Assembly (NCBI GenBank): GCA_964453435.1
Contig: CAYVQZ010000016.1
Span: 11,772 to 75,771, forward strand
Length of the DNA: 64,000 nucleotides
Source of the DNA: CAYVQZ01 sp964453435
Lineage (GTDB): Bacteria > Abyssobacteria > SURF-5
Reading direction: 5' to 3'
A program made the position numbers and the translations under genes. Below the pieces are notes generated by a model that saw only the letters and a list, made by a program, of their open reading frames with translations, was not told the origin of the DNA and did not search any database. This document shows positions 16,748 to 26,216 of this stretch, piece after piece. How positions within the stretch are numbered: position 1 is the first letter of the stretch; each line of letters begins with the position of its first letter.

Positions 16748-17650
16748 CTATTGTTTCTGGAACCACCAAATCTGGTTGCTCGTTATGATGGAAGGCGGAA
16801 GCTGGGTCAAGTCGTATCCTCGCACCCTCCAGTACACCCGGGAACCCAATGGAATTCGGTTCCATATCGCCTCGGGCATCGCCCAGTGGAACTGGCGAAC
16901 GGTGAAGCCGCTCGACCAGAAAGTCGGAGGATACCCCGGTATCACAAGGTCCACGGCAAAGAGGCTGGGGCACCCGCCCGCGTCCCACATAAGCGTCGGC
17001 GGCAAGCTTACGACCGACTCGTTGGCCGGGTCCAGGAGATTGATCTCGGTTACGATGCAGAAGCTCGTTTGAGAAATCGTGAATGTCTCCGATTCGACCG
17101 TTATCGCGCCGTACCGGGTTGCGCCGGTGAAGTTCGAGCCGACCGAATAATCCGCGCGGCCGTGGCCGACGCCGGCCCCGGACGTAATCGTGATCCACGC
17201 GTCGCTTGTCTCCGCGGTCCACGCGCATTCCCCCGGCGCCATGACGCTGATGGCGCCGTCACCACCGAACGGAGCAAACGAATTGCCCGTCGGCGAAAGC
17301 GGATAGCTGCAAGTCAAACCGTCCTGTAAAACCGTAAAGGTCGCTGTTTCAACTGTGATCGTTCCGACTCGGGGCGTTTCACTCGGATTCGATGCGACGG
17401 AGTACTCGACCGTTCCGCTTCCGAAGCCGAATCCGCTGCCCTGGTGCAGGCTGATCCAATCCACGTCGGGCTCAGCCGACCATCCGCAGCAGCCGTTCTC
17501 GGTTACTTCGAAGACACCGGAGCCTCCCAACGCTTCATACTGCGCTGCCTCCGGAAGGACACCATAGGTGCAGGTTCCCACGCTTTCATCGGCTCCGATG
17601 TCAAGCCCATCGCGAAATGGAAAAGAATCATGGCGCGGCCGAAATGGCCG
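16748..17650 (-). pseudogene. 5'-truncated secreted protein: beta-helix tail, two BACON domains, Ig-like C-terminus
   Basis: The open frame runs from a TGA at 17,651 to 16,748. Its first codons read DGLDIGADE, the usual last turn of right-handed parallel beta-helix (choice-of-anchor) domains. Two BACON-type repeats of about 85 residues follow (CGWSAEPDVDWISL and CAWTAETSDAWITI), then a ~95-residue Ig/FN3-like domain (NLLDPANESVVSLPPTLMW, WAMPEAIWNRIP, VYWRVRGYD). There is no signal peptide and no ribosome site near the only early start (GTG at 17,581). The N-terminal helix seems to have been cut away where the GNAT gene now ends. Confidence 0.65.
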
Positions 17651-18122
17651 TCATTATTGTAACCTGATGTCCCCTGTATTCGGTCCGTTCGAGGGGCGAC
17701 CAGCCGAGCCGGGTGTAGAACGACTCCCTGTCGGGTGTGAAAAGATAGATTGTTTCATGGCCGAGCAACACGGCTTCTTTCATAACACGACGCACCAACG
17801 CGGCGCCGATACCCTTTTTCCTCTGCTCGACATCAACAAAAACAGATGCGAGCCACGGGGAAAGCTCCATGCGTGTCTCCATGTCATGGGGGATGAGAGC
17901 GGCGGAGCCAAGAAGGGTATCTCCCGAGAAAGCCACGAATGTCTGTGGGATTTCATCCGATTTCAACTGAGCCGTGAGCGCCTCGATCCGTCGCTCGACG
18001 GAGTCGCCCGGATTCAGATACGCCCACTGGTTATGTTGCCACACCGCCAGCGTCGGGATGAATACCGGGTGTTCTCTCAGGTTTGTTATTTTCATTTCAT
18101 GAAGCATCAAAAAAAGCGCCAT
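17628..18122 (-). CDS. GNAT-family N-acetyltransferase
   Basis: 164 residues, a single GNAT fold. LLGSAALIPHDM leads to the acetyl-CoA loop VFVDVEQRKKGIGAALVRRVM, then IYLFTPDRESFYTRLGW. It starts 20 bp after the stop of the PLP-enzyme gene and may be coupled to it; the ATG at 18,122 lacks a good ribosome site, and ATGs at 18,104 and 18,095 are alternatives. Its 3' end overlaps the truncated BACON frame by 23 bases. The acceptor substrate is unknown. Confidence 0.75.
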   Translation of the reverse strand: MALFLMLHEMKITNLREHPVFIPTLAVWQHNQWAYLNPGDSVERRIEALTAQLKSDEIPQTFVAFSGDTLLGSAALIPHDMETRMELSPWLASVFVDVEQRKKGIGAALVRRVMKEAVLLGHETIYLFTPDRESFYTRLGWSPLERTEYRGHQVTIMTAISAAP

Positions 18123-18142
18123 TTCCGGCCAAAGCGCGCTCG

Positions 18143-19471
18143 TCAGACCAACCGATACAATTGATTGAGGTACTGGACCGCAAAATCACGCGCCATCGAA
18201 CGGTCCGGCATGGAGGCCATCATGCCATACATCGCCGCCTCTTCCGAAAGATCGGACGCGTCCATGTGTTCGACTTCTGCAACGCAAATCTCGAGGTCTT
18301 CCAAGAAATCATCGGCCAAGTTCGCGTGCACCGGCGAGACGGTCACGTGAATCGACGGCGGCATCTGCTGCTTCTCAAGAATCCACCCGCGGTTCTTCAG
18401 GGCATCTGAGAGAGCATATACATTGATCGTGTCGCTCGCTATCGCGAAGACGGTCGCGTGAGGCTTGCCGAGCACCTTCAGTGCGGGAATAGAGTTTACT
18501 CCCTTCATCAGTTTTTTCGTGGTCTCCATTGCGACCCTCGCCATCGCCAGATATCCTTCCTCGCCAAGGGAATTCATAACCGCCCATGCCGCCGCAATCG
18601 GCCCGCCGGGTCTCGCGCCGGTGAGGGTGGATGTGGCGTATACACCGCCGGGAAAATCGGCGTATGCGTAATACTGATAGCCTCGGTATTCGCTGTTTCG
18701 GTACAGGACGGTCGAGGCTCCTTTGGCGGCAAAACCGTACTTGTGCAGGTCAGCCGACATGGAAATAACGCCCGGGACGGAAAAATCAAAATCGGGGACC
18801 TCGTATCCGAGTTTCTTTACGAACGGCAGAATGAAGCCCCCCAGACAGGCATCGACATGGAGCCAGATATTGCGTTCTGCGCATATTTCTCCAAGTTCGG
18901 CAATCGGGTCGACAATTCCGTGCGGATACGTCATCGCCGACCCGACCATCATAATCGTGTTTTCATTTACGGCATCGGCCATGGCCTCGACATCCGCGCG
19001 AAAGTCGTCTCCGGCAGGAACATTGATAACCTTTAATCCGAGATAATGAGCCGACTTGTTATACGCGGGATGAGCGGTGGACGGCTTTATGAGTTCCGGC
19101 GCCTTCGCCTCAGGCCGCTCGACGCCGGCCCAGTCACGCGCCGTTTTCACGGCCATAAATATGCTTTCGGTCCCTCCGCATGTGAAGCTGCCCACGGTTT
19201 CCTCGTCGCCGCCGAGCAGGCCGGCAGCCATAGCGATAACTTCGGTTTCAAGCTGTCTGAGGCTGGGGAACGCAAACGGGCTGAGACCGTTTTCCATGAA
19301 ATAGAGATCGAACGCTTCCCGAGCGATTTCCCTGACCTCTTCGCCGGCGTTGTAGATGAGGCTGAACATCCGCCCGCTTTTCCAGTCGGTGTCGTCCGAT
19401 TTCATGGCCTTCAACCTTGACATCACTTCCGCCTTCGGCATCCCTTTTTCCGGCATATTCATCTTTCGCAT
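18143..19471 (-). CDS. PLP-dependent group II decarboxylase / sphingosine-phosphate-lyase-like enzyme
   Basis: About 442 residues. It has the fold-type I features of the glutamate decarboxylase/sphingosine-1-phosphate lyase superfamily: SFTCGGTESIFMAVKTARD (phosphate contact), STAHPAYNKSAHYLG, WLHVDACLGGF with the ring-pairing Asp, and SADLHKYGFAAKGAS with the Schiff-base Lys. PGGVYATSTLTGARPGG is strongly S1P-lyase-like. It may cleave a phosphorylated amino alcohol or decarboxylate an amino acid; no lipid genes are nearby to decide. The ATG at 19,471 has AAAGGA upstream; the frame is open to 19,534. Confidence 0.82.
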   Translation of the reverse strand: MRKMNMPEKGMPKAEVMSRLKAMKSDDTDWKSGRMFSLIYNAGEEVREIAREAFDLYFMENGLSPFAFPSLRQLETEVIAMAAGLLGGDEETVGSFTCGGTESIFMAVKTARDWAGVERPEAKAPELIKPSTAHPAYNKSAHYLGLKVINVPAGDDFRADVEAMADAVNENTIMMVGSAMTYPHGIVDPIAELGEICAERNIWLHVDACLGGFILPFVKKLGYEVPDFDFSVPGVISMSADLHKYGFAAKGASTVLYRNSEYRGYQYYAYADFPGGVYATSTLTGARPGGPIAAAWAVMNSLGEEGYLAMARVAMETTKKLMKGVNSIPALKVLGKPHATVFAIASDTINVYALSDALKNRGWILEKQQMPPSIHVTVSPVHANLADDFLEDLEICVAEVEHMDASDLSEEAAMYGMMASMPDRSMARDFAVQYLNQLYRLV

Positions 19472-19540
19472 TTGCCATCCTTTGTTCCTGCCCACCCCGC
19501 TCATGTATTTGAATGTTGACGAATCAAAGCGCATCCGGAG

Positions 19541-20140
19541 CTAAGCAAGTGAAGCTCCGATTGCCTCTGCTTTCGCCACAAGCTCATCATTATTTCCGGC
19601 GGCGTCTTTCATGTTCATCGAGCCATAGTGATTAATGAATTCAATGGACGCCGGTCTCAGCCCGGCAGTCACGATTTCGAACCAGTGCTGAAGATGCTCG
19701 TACACTTCCGGATGCGTTTCCGTGTTCTCCACGTCGCCCCGAGACGTCACCACCACAATCTTCTTGCCCTCCGGAAACGCCCGAATTTCTTTTACTTCCC
19801 AGGTGTCGGGGTCGAGCTCGAAATTCACGAAACAATACAGCCGGTCGACGAGAGCCTTGAATTGAGAAGTCACCTGGTAATAATAGACCGGCGTTCCAAG
19901 GACGATTGCGTCGCATTCCGCCATTTCCCGTAGCAGCGGCGACAGGTCGTCTTTCTGAACGCAGTTGCCCAGGTCCTTCTTGCACGCTTCGCATCCCTGA
20001 CAGCCTTTTATGTTCAGCTCATTCAGGTTAATGAGCCGGGTTTCGGCCCCCTTGCTCTGGGCGCCTTTCAGAACTGTCTCGAGCAAGGACTGCGTATTTC
20101 CTTTTTTTCGCGGACTTCCGTTGAAAGCGATCACTTTCAT
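19541..20140 (-). CDS. NADPH-dependent FMN reductase-type flavoprotein (iron-sulfur flavoprotein-like)
   Basis: 199 residues of flavodoxin-like fold. The FMN phosphate loop is FNGSPRKKGNTQSLL, then CQGCEACKK, and the flavin-contact LGTPVYYYQVTSQFKALVDR. The CxxCxxC motif is found in iron-sulfur flavoproteins of anaerobes, though many members keep only some cysteines and bind no cluster. A fourth Cys follows at GNCVQKDD. It should transfer electrons from NAD(P)H or ferredoxin to quinone-like or metal acceptors. GGAGG precedes the ATG. It lies about 70 bp upstream of the PLP enzyme, in the same direction. Confidence 0.82.
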   Translation of the reverse strand: MKVIAFNGSPRKKGNTQSLLETVLKGAQSKGAETRLINLNELNIKGCQGCEACKKDLGNCVQKDDLSPLLREMAECDAIVLGTPVYYYQVTSQFKALVDRLYCFVNFELDPDTWEVKEIRAFPEGKKIVVVTSRGDVENTETHPEVYEHLQHWFEIVTAGLRPASIEFINHYGSMNMKDAAGNNDELVAKAEAIGASLA

Positions 20141-20440
20141 TTTTCAATCCTCCGTTCTCTCTTTTCGCTCGATAAGTGTGGTCCAAGATAATGAATGGGT
20201 CCGAGAATTCTATGCCGTCAACCTCTGGCGCCGTGAATCTGCGCAACGGTTAAGTCATCCGTGCTTCGGGAACAGTCCATCAATCTATCAAGCCTTTGGC
20301 GGGACCAAAAGACAGGCGAATCGGTTACTCTCATAATACTTCAATTCGAACAAAGAAAAGTATATCAGATAACGGCGAAAATCTGATAAAAGAGAATGAA
20401 GAGGCAGGTTTTTTCTCTCTCGAACTCGGAGGTAAATGGC
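20141..20440. other. Intergenic region, no gene seen
   Basis: 300 bp between the start of the flavoprotein and the 3' end of the kinase. It contains a degenerate fragment (around 20,260-20,280, CTTCGGGAACAGTCC) reminiscent of the palindromic repeat family. A promoter for the flavoprotein gene is expected here but none is convincing. Confidence 0.35.
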
Positions 20441-21976
20441 TCAGGCCGATGGAATCGGCGATTCTTCGTCTTTGCGGATTGGGGCGGGAACCTTTGCAGC
20501 GGGAAGCAGCACCGTAAAGGTGCTGCCTTTGCCGACCTGGCTTTTCACCCTGACATCGCCGCCGTGCTGTTTTATGATGCCTAAAGAAACGGAAAGACCG
20601 AGACCGGTTCCCTTGGCATCCGGCTTGGTGGTGAAGAACGGGTTGAAGATGTCGGCAAGTTTTTCTTCGGGGATACCGGTGCCGGTGTCGGTGAAATCGA
20701 TAGAAATCATGTCTTTCCCCTTTACGGTATCGCACGATATCGTGAGTGTTCCTCCGTCCGGCATCGCATCGAGCGCATTCAGCACTAAGTTCAGGAACAC
20801 TTGTTCGAGCTGGCGACGGTCTCCGTAGATGGGTGGCAGGTTCTCGGCCAATTCACCCTTTACCTTCACATTGGCAAGTTTTATCTGGTTACTCGCCAGT
20901 CGGAGCGTATCTTCGATAACGTCTTGGATTTCATGAAGTTCCGACTCCATCCCGCTTTCCCGGGCAAAGTCGAGCAGGTTGCGCACAATGTTTTGGGCGC
21001 GTTCGGATTCGCCGACCAAATCGTTCGCCATATCGAGTCGGTCCTCATCGGAGAGGTCTTCGTAATCTTCCGCGAGCATGGCGGCGGTCAGCATGATGTT
21101 ATTGATTGGGTTGTTCAGTTCATGGGCGACACCGGCGGTGAGCGTCCCTACGGCCTTGAGCTTTTGTGAACGGAGAAGCATCTCATGGCGTCGGACTAAC
21201 TGGAGCAGCATGTGGTTCATGGCCATGGCCAGTTCCGTGAACTCGTCCCGGTAGCCTTTCCCTGGAGTAATCGGCGTGAGGTCGCCGTCGGCGATACGTC
21301 TCGACGCCTGCATTAGCCGCTTCAGGGGTGCGAACACCTGGCGAGCGATGACCCTGGCGAAATAGATAATAAGCAGGATGAGCAAAATCAGGAAGACCAT
21401 AGGTATGCGCATGGCCGTGACAAGCATCTTGTTTACGCTTTCTCGTTCTTTTGCCACGAGTTCTTCGGCCACCGCCACCATCTCGGCGCCATGCTCCCTC
21501 AGTTCCGCTTCGATATCGCCCTTATTTTGCAGTGTGTCTTGCTCCTCAAGCCGAGAAAGGAGGTCTTCATATTCGCTCAGATGGCGGGCCATTGTCTTGT
21601 ACTCGGACACGCCCACAATCTCGGTCATGTTCTCACCCTCGCGTTTGAGAATTTCCCCCGCTTTATGGACGTGTTCGAGCGCGTCTTCGAGATTTGTCCC
21701 GTACAGAAAATAATTTTTCTCAAACCGCCGCGCCTGCTGTACCTCGAAGGTGTACTTGTCGGCCGCCTGCATGAAGTGGAGCTTCGATTGAATTCTGGAA
21801 ATGGTAAAAATCGAGATTACGGTTATGCCCAGGCTCAGGATAAACCACAGAGCGAACGCTGTTGTGACCCGAGAGCGAATGGACATGCTCGGGCGTTCCC
21901 TCAATGCCCGCTGAGCCTCCTCGCCGATCGCATCGAGGGTGGAGCGGCCAACTTCATTGGAAGGGGGCGTTGTCAT
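20441..21976 (-). CDS. Sensor histidine kinase with helical periplasmic domain and HAMP
   Basis: 511 residues. TM1 is at about 36-60 and TM2 at about 190-210. A helical sensor of ~130 residues between them contains RRFEKNYFLYGTNLEDAL. HAMP is at about 208-262, and the His-box VAHELNNPINN has its His near 285. The HATPase domain has LVLNALDAM, DTGTGIPEE, FNPFFTTK and GTGLGLS. It is a close paralogue of the kinase at 26,678. It ends the minus-strand operon with a receiver, a TauE exporter, a cytidylate-kinase-like protein and Usp. Confidence 0.88.
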   Translation of the reverse strand: MTTPPSNEVGRSTLDAIGEEAQRALRERPSMSIRSRVTTAFALWFILSLGITVISIFTISRIQSKLHFMQAADKYTFEVQQARRFEKNYFLYGTNLEDALEHVHKAGEILKREGENMTEIVGVSEYKTMARHLSEYEDLLSRLEEQDTLQNKGDIEAELREHGAEMVAVAEELVAKERESVNKMLVTAMRIPMVFLILLILLIIYFARVIARQVFAPLKRLMQASRRIADGDLTPITPGKGYRDEFTELAMAMNHMLLQLVRRHEMLLRSQKLKAVGTLTAGVAHELNNPINNIMLTAAMLAEDYEDLSDEDRLDMANDLVGESERAQNIVRNLLDFARESGMESELHEIQDVIEDTLRLASNQIKLANVKVKGELAENLPPIYGDRRQLEQVFLNLVLNALDAMPDGGTLTISCDTVKGKDMISIDFTDTGTGIPEEKLADIFNPFFTTKPDAKGTGLGLSVSLGIIKQHGGDVRVKSQVGKGSTFTVLLPAAKVPAPIRKDEESPIPSA

Positions 21977-22059
21977 CGGCCATTTCTTCTTTGTTTTTTA
22001 CGGAACAGTGACGAATCTCTGCGCCTCGAGAACACTTCTACCTTATCATTTTGGCGGCG

Positions 22060-22692
22060 CTATTGTACAACGCCCTTATGTCCGAGAGAGAGAGCGGCTT
22101 TATTGATGACGGCCCTGAGGTCCTTCGGCTTGAAAGGTTTCGCTATAAAATCGAACGCGCCTTTCACCAGCGCCTCTCTGGCCACCTCGACGGTGGCGTA
22201 GCCGGTGATGAGGATAACCCTCGTGTTCGGGCAACGCTCCATAACATGTTCAAGTATTTGAATACCATCCACGCCTTCCATGCGAAGGTCCGTAACCACA
22301 ATGTCGAACTCCTTCTCGGTGAGCCTGGCAAGCGCTTTGGCGGGGTCTTCGTAGAATTCCACTTCGAATCCAGCCTTTGTCAGAGCCGGTTGCAGGCGCT
22401 TTCCCACAATGGGCTCATCGTCGAGAACCATCACGTGCAACTTGTCCCCCGACGGCTCCCGCATACCTCCCTTTTCTTTCATCATTTCGGTGTCCTTTCT
22501 CTCTTTCCCGGTCTCAACCGAATCCCTCTCGGACCTCACCACCATTATTTTCTCCAGCGTGAAATCGCTCTTTCGAATCGGGTCGAGGCCGGTTTCCCTC
22601 AGCCCCATGTCGGCTTCACCGGCTTCCGCGAAGGAAATTCTGACCATCCAATCGTCAATCTTTCTTTTTTTCTCTTCTCCCTTCTCAGTCAT
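22060..22692 (-). CDS. Response regulator with conserved N-terminal extension
   Basis: 210 residues. The receiver domain covers about 86-205 (VMVLDDEPIVGKRLQP, acceptor Asp near 135 in IVVTDLRM, LITGYATVE, FIAKPFKP). Ahead of it is an ~80-residue extension beginning DDWMVRISFAEAGEADMG, which does not look like linker and may be a small domain of its own. It is a clear paralogue of the receiver at 30,164, which lacks the extension. There is no DNA-binding domain. It lies upstream of its kinase by 83 bp in the same operon. Confidence 0.83.
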   Translation of the reverse strand: MTEKGEEKKRKIDDWMVRISFAEAGEADMGLRETGLDPIRKSDFTLEKIMVVRSERDSVETGKERKDTEMMKEKGGMREPSGDKLHVMVLDDEPIVGKRLQPALTKAGFEVEFYEDPAKALARLTEKEFDIVVTDLRMEGVDGIQILEHVMERCPNTRVILITGYATVEVAREALVKGAFDFIAKPFKPKDLRAVINKAALSLGHKGVVQ

Positions 22693-22818
22693 GATCCCGC
22701 TCCTTTCATTGAAGGGCCTTCAAGCGCCTTTGTTCTCCGACAAACGCAGAACGCGATTTCTTTTCGAAGCAAGACAGTCAGTGGAATCGTAAAATCATTG
22801 TCGCACCCATTTGGCGTA

Positions 22819-23916
22819 TCAAGCCGGTTCCGCGATTTCTCTCATTTCGACAAGGGTTGTTTCGATTCGCCGCCTTTGCCGATATGCCTTGATAACATTA
22901 TATAGAATGATGACCATGCCCATGGTCCCCGCCAGGAACAGCATAGCTTTGCTTGCCTGGTTGAAATATACGTCCCATTTTGGGTCCATCGATATCCACC
23001 CAAGCTGTCGCATATACATCGGCATAGCGATGGCCCGGCTCAATACGCACATGAGAATGATGACGCCCGTAACGATACGGATCATGACTTCCTTGACAAC
23101 CTTGACCCCATAGGCCCCGATGTATATACCGAACAGCGAACCCAGGTAGAGGAGCATGGTGAGTCGAATATCCACGAAGCCCTGATAGGCATAGTTTACT
23201 GCCCCCCACGCGCCCATGAACATCGCCAAATACAATTCGGAGCCGGCGGCTACAGCCGTGGGCACTCCGAAAACGTAAATCATGGCCGGCACGCCAATGA
23301 ATCCGCCCACCCCGATTGTTCCCGCCAGGTATCCGGTCGCCAGTCCGGCGCCCATTACCAGCCAAAGCGAAACCTTTACGTCGGCCACCTTGAAATTTAC
23401 GTAGGGGGGGAGGTTCAACCGCGAGAAGAAATTGGCGAGTTTCATCGACGGTCCCGCTCCTCCCTCGGCGGGTTTCAAGGCGTCCCGCAGCATCGAGAGA
23501 GCGACAAGCGTGAGGATGCCAACAAATACAACGCTGATATATAGGTCGGAAGCCGCCGAGCCCCCGGTACCATGGCCGTCTCCCTCGACATTGAACAGCA
23601 TGCTGTTAATCACAACGGCAATGCGTATGCCAATGAACGCGGTGATGACCATGAATGCGGCCAGTCGCTTGTCCACGTTCCCGAACTCGCTGTGTTTCTT
23701 CGAGCCGACCATGGCCTTGCCGAATTTATGAGTGATATTGCTGGCGACAGCCACGACTCCGGGAACCCCAAGGTTCATCATGCCCGGAGTCATGAAAAAC
23801 GCGCCGCCACTCCCGATAAAACCGCTGAGAACCCCACCGATGAATCCAAGCACTACCACCTGCGCAGCGGAAATGAGGCTCAGTTCAATGTATTGACCAA
23901 ACAGTAAATCGCTCAT
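22819..23916 (-). CDS. TauE/SafE family sulfite/organosulfonate exporter-like permease
   Basis: 365 residues with about 9 hydrophobic segments and the two TauE half-repeats. The first begins GFIGGVLSGFIGSGGAFF and the second LATGYLAGTIGVGGFIGVP. It is longer than usual (250-310), with extra loops such as GDGHGTGG. Family members export sulfite, sulfoacetate or related anions, and many are orphan. Linkage to a kinase, receiver, cytidylate-kinase-like protein and Usp suggests a regulated transporter. The second, shorter copy lies at 28,339 in the mirror operon. Confidence 0.82.
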   Translation of the reverse strand: MSDLLFGQYIELSLISAAQVVVLGFIGGVLSGFIGSGGAFFMTPGMMNLGVPGVVAVASNITHKFGKAMVGSKKHSEFGNVDKRLAAFMVITAFIGIRIAVVINSMLFNVEGDGHGTGGSAASDLYISVVFVGILTLVALSMLRDALKPAEGGAGPSMKLANFFSRLNLPPYVNFKVADVKVSLWLVMGAGLATGYLAGTIGVGGFIGVPAMIYVFGVPTAVAAGSELYLAMFMGAWGAVNYAYQGFVDIRLTMLLYLGSLFGIYIGAYGVKVVKEVMIRIVTGVIILMCVLSRAIAMPMYMRQLGWISMDPKWDVYFNQASKAMLFLAGTMGMVIILYNVIKAYRQRRRIETTLVEMREIAEPA

Positions 23917-23961
23917 AGGGGTGATTCCTTTCCGTTCCAGCGTTCGTTCCCTTCAATTCTC

Positions 23962-25518
23962 CTATTCCATTTTGATGAGTTTCAAGAAAGCGCTGGCCAC
24001 CGTTGCGTAGGAATACGCAACGAGAGGCACAAAGAGAACCACAGCAATGGAGACCAGCATCCTGGGCAACCATTCGGCCCGTGAGAGGAAGGTGCCCTTG
24101 ATTGCCTCGGCGTACCAACCCGCCTGAGCCAGAAACGCGAGGATTTCGTCCTGCTTGCCGAAAACCGCGAGATAAAAGACAGCCGTCAAGAGAAGGAATG
24201 CGGCTGTTCGGGCAACATCGCGTTTGCCGAACAGATAGCGTGCGCCAAGCTCATCGGCGGTAACGACGGGCGCTTTAATGTGGTCGCTCAAGAATCCTCG
24301 GAAATCGCGGGTCGCCCGCAGTCTCGCAGCATGTCCCTTGGACAGAAAAATATCGCCTATGACCACCAGAGAACATGGAATGTTGGGATTGATGGATTGG
24401 ACCACCTGATGCGGGTCGCCGTATATTACCCGTCCTCCTCCTGATTTTCCTATGGCGGCAAGCTCATCGAGCGTCACCTGAAGTCCTCCGTTTTCGCCGC
24501 GCGCCTCAGGCGCATCGTCCTCGATTCCGCCGTTATACTCGGACGCAGGCGGTTTCGCAACCGCCCCCGCCATTTCGGGGACGGGACTTCCGTCAGACTG
24601 GCTCTCCTCCACCGGAGCGCATCGGACGAGTTCCACCGCGGCGTTCCATTTGGTCGCAATTTCGACCACTTGGTGGAATAGTTCGGAATGAGGCTCGAAC
24701 TCTTCTTGAATCCAGACGATGTTCGTCATCGCCATCGTGGTGCGGATGTCCTTGATGCCCGGAAGGTTTCTGCAGACCTCCGGTATGGCCTCGGCAACCT
24801 TTGCGTCCTGCGGGCGATACGTAATGTTGAGCACCCCGTTGTCGGACCGGACTTTCACTTTGGCGCTGTGGGTTCGCTCGTCCCGAGCGATTAACAGCCG
24901 CGCCTTGGCCGCCAGTCGAAGGTCATCCATGCGCTTCCTCGACGCAGGCGTCATTTGAAAATCCGGCAACTCCGACATCTGTATCAGCAAGGTGGTTGCA
25001 TTTTCCGGGCTCATTTGCGCAAGATTTATCACGACATCATAGTTTGCGGCGTCTTCCCAAGAGACCCCGTACATGGAGTGAACCCACCGTCTTCTGTCTT
25101 CGTCGACCTCTTCAATGTATTTCCGGGCCTTCTTCCGGTCGAGTCCGAGTGTCCGCATCACTGACTCGATGCGGTACTCCTCATCCGCGAGCACGCGCAC
25201 CCTGAGAACGTGGCTCACGCCGGGAAGCAACAGATGGCCCGTTCGACCGTGGTACACAAGCCCCTTCTCGGCAGCCTTGTCGCACAAGTAGGCGGTGGAA
25301 AACGCCAGATAGTGGTCCCGTTCCAGCGAGAGCCGCTCGCTTATACCCTGTTTCACCATAGCCATTTCCAACTTGCCGACCTGAATTCCCTCACTGGTAG
25401 CCGCCTCGATGAGTTCCTCCCGGCTCAGACACGCATAGTCCAGCTTCTCGGCGAGGCGCTCCGCCAGCTTAACGCCTCCGCTCAGCGTGCCCCTTGAAAT
25501 GCATATCAACTGGTTCAC
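23962..25518 (-). CDS. Cytidylate kinase-like protein with BON-like middle and C-terminal membrane segment
   Basis: 518 residues. The first ~205 match the cytidylate-kinase-like family (CISRGTLSGGVKLAERLAEKL as divergent P-loop, LVYHGRTGHLL, HVLRVRV, YDVVINL). Residues about 215-285 form a BON-like beta-alpha fold (AKVKVRSDNGVLNITY, LPGIKDIRT). A low-complexity linker and a further region lead to two C-terminal hydrophobic helices (TAAFLLLTAVFYLAVFG and LVSIAVVLFVPLVAY). The classical GxxGxGK is replaced by SRGTLSGG, so real CMP kinase activity is doubtful. It sits upstream of the TauE gene; a shorter paralogue is at 30,656. Confidence 0.8.
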   Translation of the reverse strand: MNQLICISRGTLSGGVKLAERLAEKLDYACLSREELIEAATSEGIQVGKLEMAMVKQGISERLSLERDHYLAFSTAYLCDKAAEKGLVYHGRTGHLLLPGVSHVLRVRVLADEEYRIESVMRTLGLDRKKARKYIEEVDEDRRRWVHSMYGVSWEDAANYDVVINLAQMSPENATTLLIQMSELPDFQMTPASRKRMDDLRLAAKARLLIARDERTHSAKVKVRSDNGVLNITYRPQDAKVAEAIPEVCRNLPGIKDIRTTMAMTNIVWIQEEFEPHSELFHQVVEIATKWNAAVELVRCAPVEESQSDGSPVPEMAGAVAKPPASEYNGGIEDDAPEARGENGGLQVTLDELAAIGKSGGGRVIYGDPHQVVQSINPNIPCSLVVIGDIFLSKGHAARLRATRDFRGFLSDHIKAPVVTADELGARYLFGKRDVARTAAFLLLTAVFYLAVFGKQDEILAFLAQAGWYAEAIKGTFLSRAEWLPRMLVSIAVVLFVPLVAYSYATVASAFLKLIKME

Positions 25519-25570
25519 TTTTTCTCTCCTCCCCTTCCGGGGCTTCCCGGGGGTGTACTACCTCCTCCGC

Positions 25571-26002
25571 TCATGCCTTGATAGACGGAACTACCACCGG
25601 ACATTCCAGCATGCCCTGTGTCCTGACAAGCCAGTGAGTCTCCTTTTGACTTGCCTTCCGCTCTCTCAAATCCTCTCTTCCGGCCCACACTATGGCCCTT
25701 ATGGAACTCAGCCCGGCCAAAAACTTCATGAGTTCCGATTGCGGATCCCCTACTCGCACCAATATTTCTCGCACAACCTCTTCATTCTCGGCGCTGGTAA
25801 CGTATTCGCACAACTTATTCCGAATCATCCGCTCGAATTGCTCCAACCTGATTCGGGCTCCTGATTCTCTTTCAAGCGCGTCATTCGGCAAAAGTCCGAG
25901 AAATATCAGTTGGGAGTCGGTTCGCTTCGCCAGTTCGATCGAGTAGTGCACAGCCTCGCCGCGCACCCCGTGAGAATCGAACAAAACCAAGATAGCGCGC
26001 AT
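25571..26002 (-). CDS. Universal stress protein (UspA) family
   Basis: 143 residues from the ATG at 26,002, which follows GAGAGGACC. It has a Usp-type alpha/beta fold (MRAILVLFDSHGVRGEAVHYSIELAKRTD broken by a loop), and ends LECPVVVPS as Usp domains do. The ATP-binding G-2x-G-9x-G-S/T motif is not clear near WAGREDLRERK, so nucleotide binding is uncertain. It is the first gene of the minus-strand operon. Confidence 0.78.
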   Translation of the reverse strand: MRAILVLFDSHGVRGEAVHYSIELAKRTDSQLIFLGLLPNDALERESGARIRLEQFERMIRNKLCEYVTSAENEEVVREILVRVGDPQSELMKFLAGLSSIRAIVWAGREDLRERKASQKETHWLVRTQGMLECPVVVPSIKA

Positions 26003-26216
26003 AATGGGTCCTCTCAGGGTGTGCTTTCGCAGACATATATTGGGCAATTCCGGCGCCATGGACATCCGGCCAATTGTAAGTCATTGGCACGAAAGGAGAA
26101 AGCATCACCAATGGGTTCGTGGTGTCGGGCAACGGCATCGTTGCGATATACAACATAAACCGCAGAAATATTTGTAACATCATATGGAACAATGAATTCG
26201 AACTTAATTGCAGATA

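Noticed and set aside
22051..22905. 284-residue plus-strand open frame
   Set aside because: Overlaps the receiver protein at 22,060 on the opposite strand and shows only shadow composition.
26084..26105. TTGGCACG as a sigma-54 -24 element
   Set aside because: The next GC stands 14 bases after the GG instead of the required 10, and there is no TTGC element at the right place.
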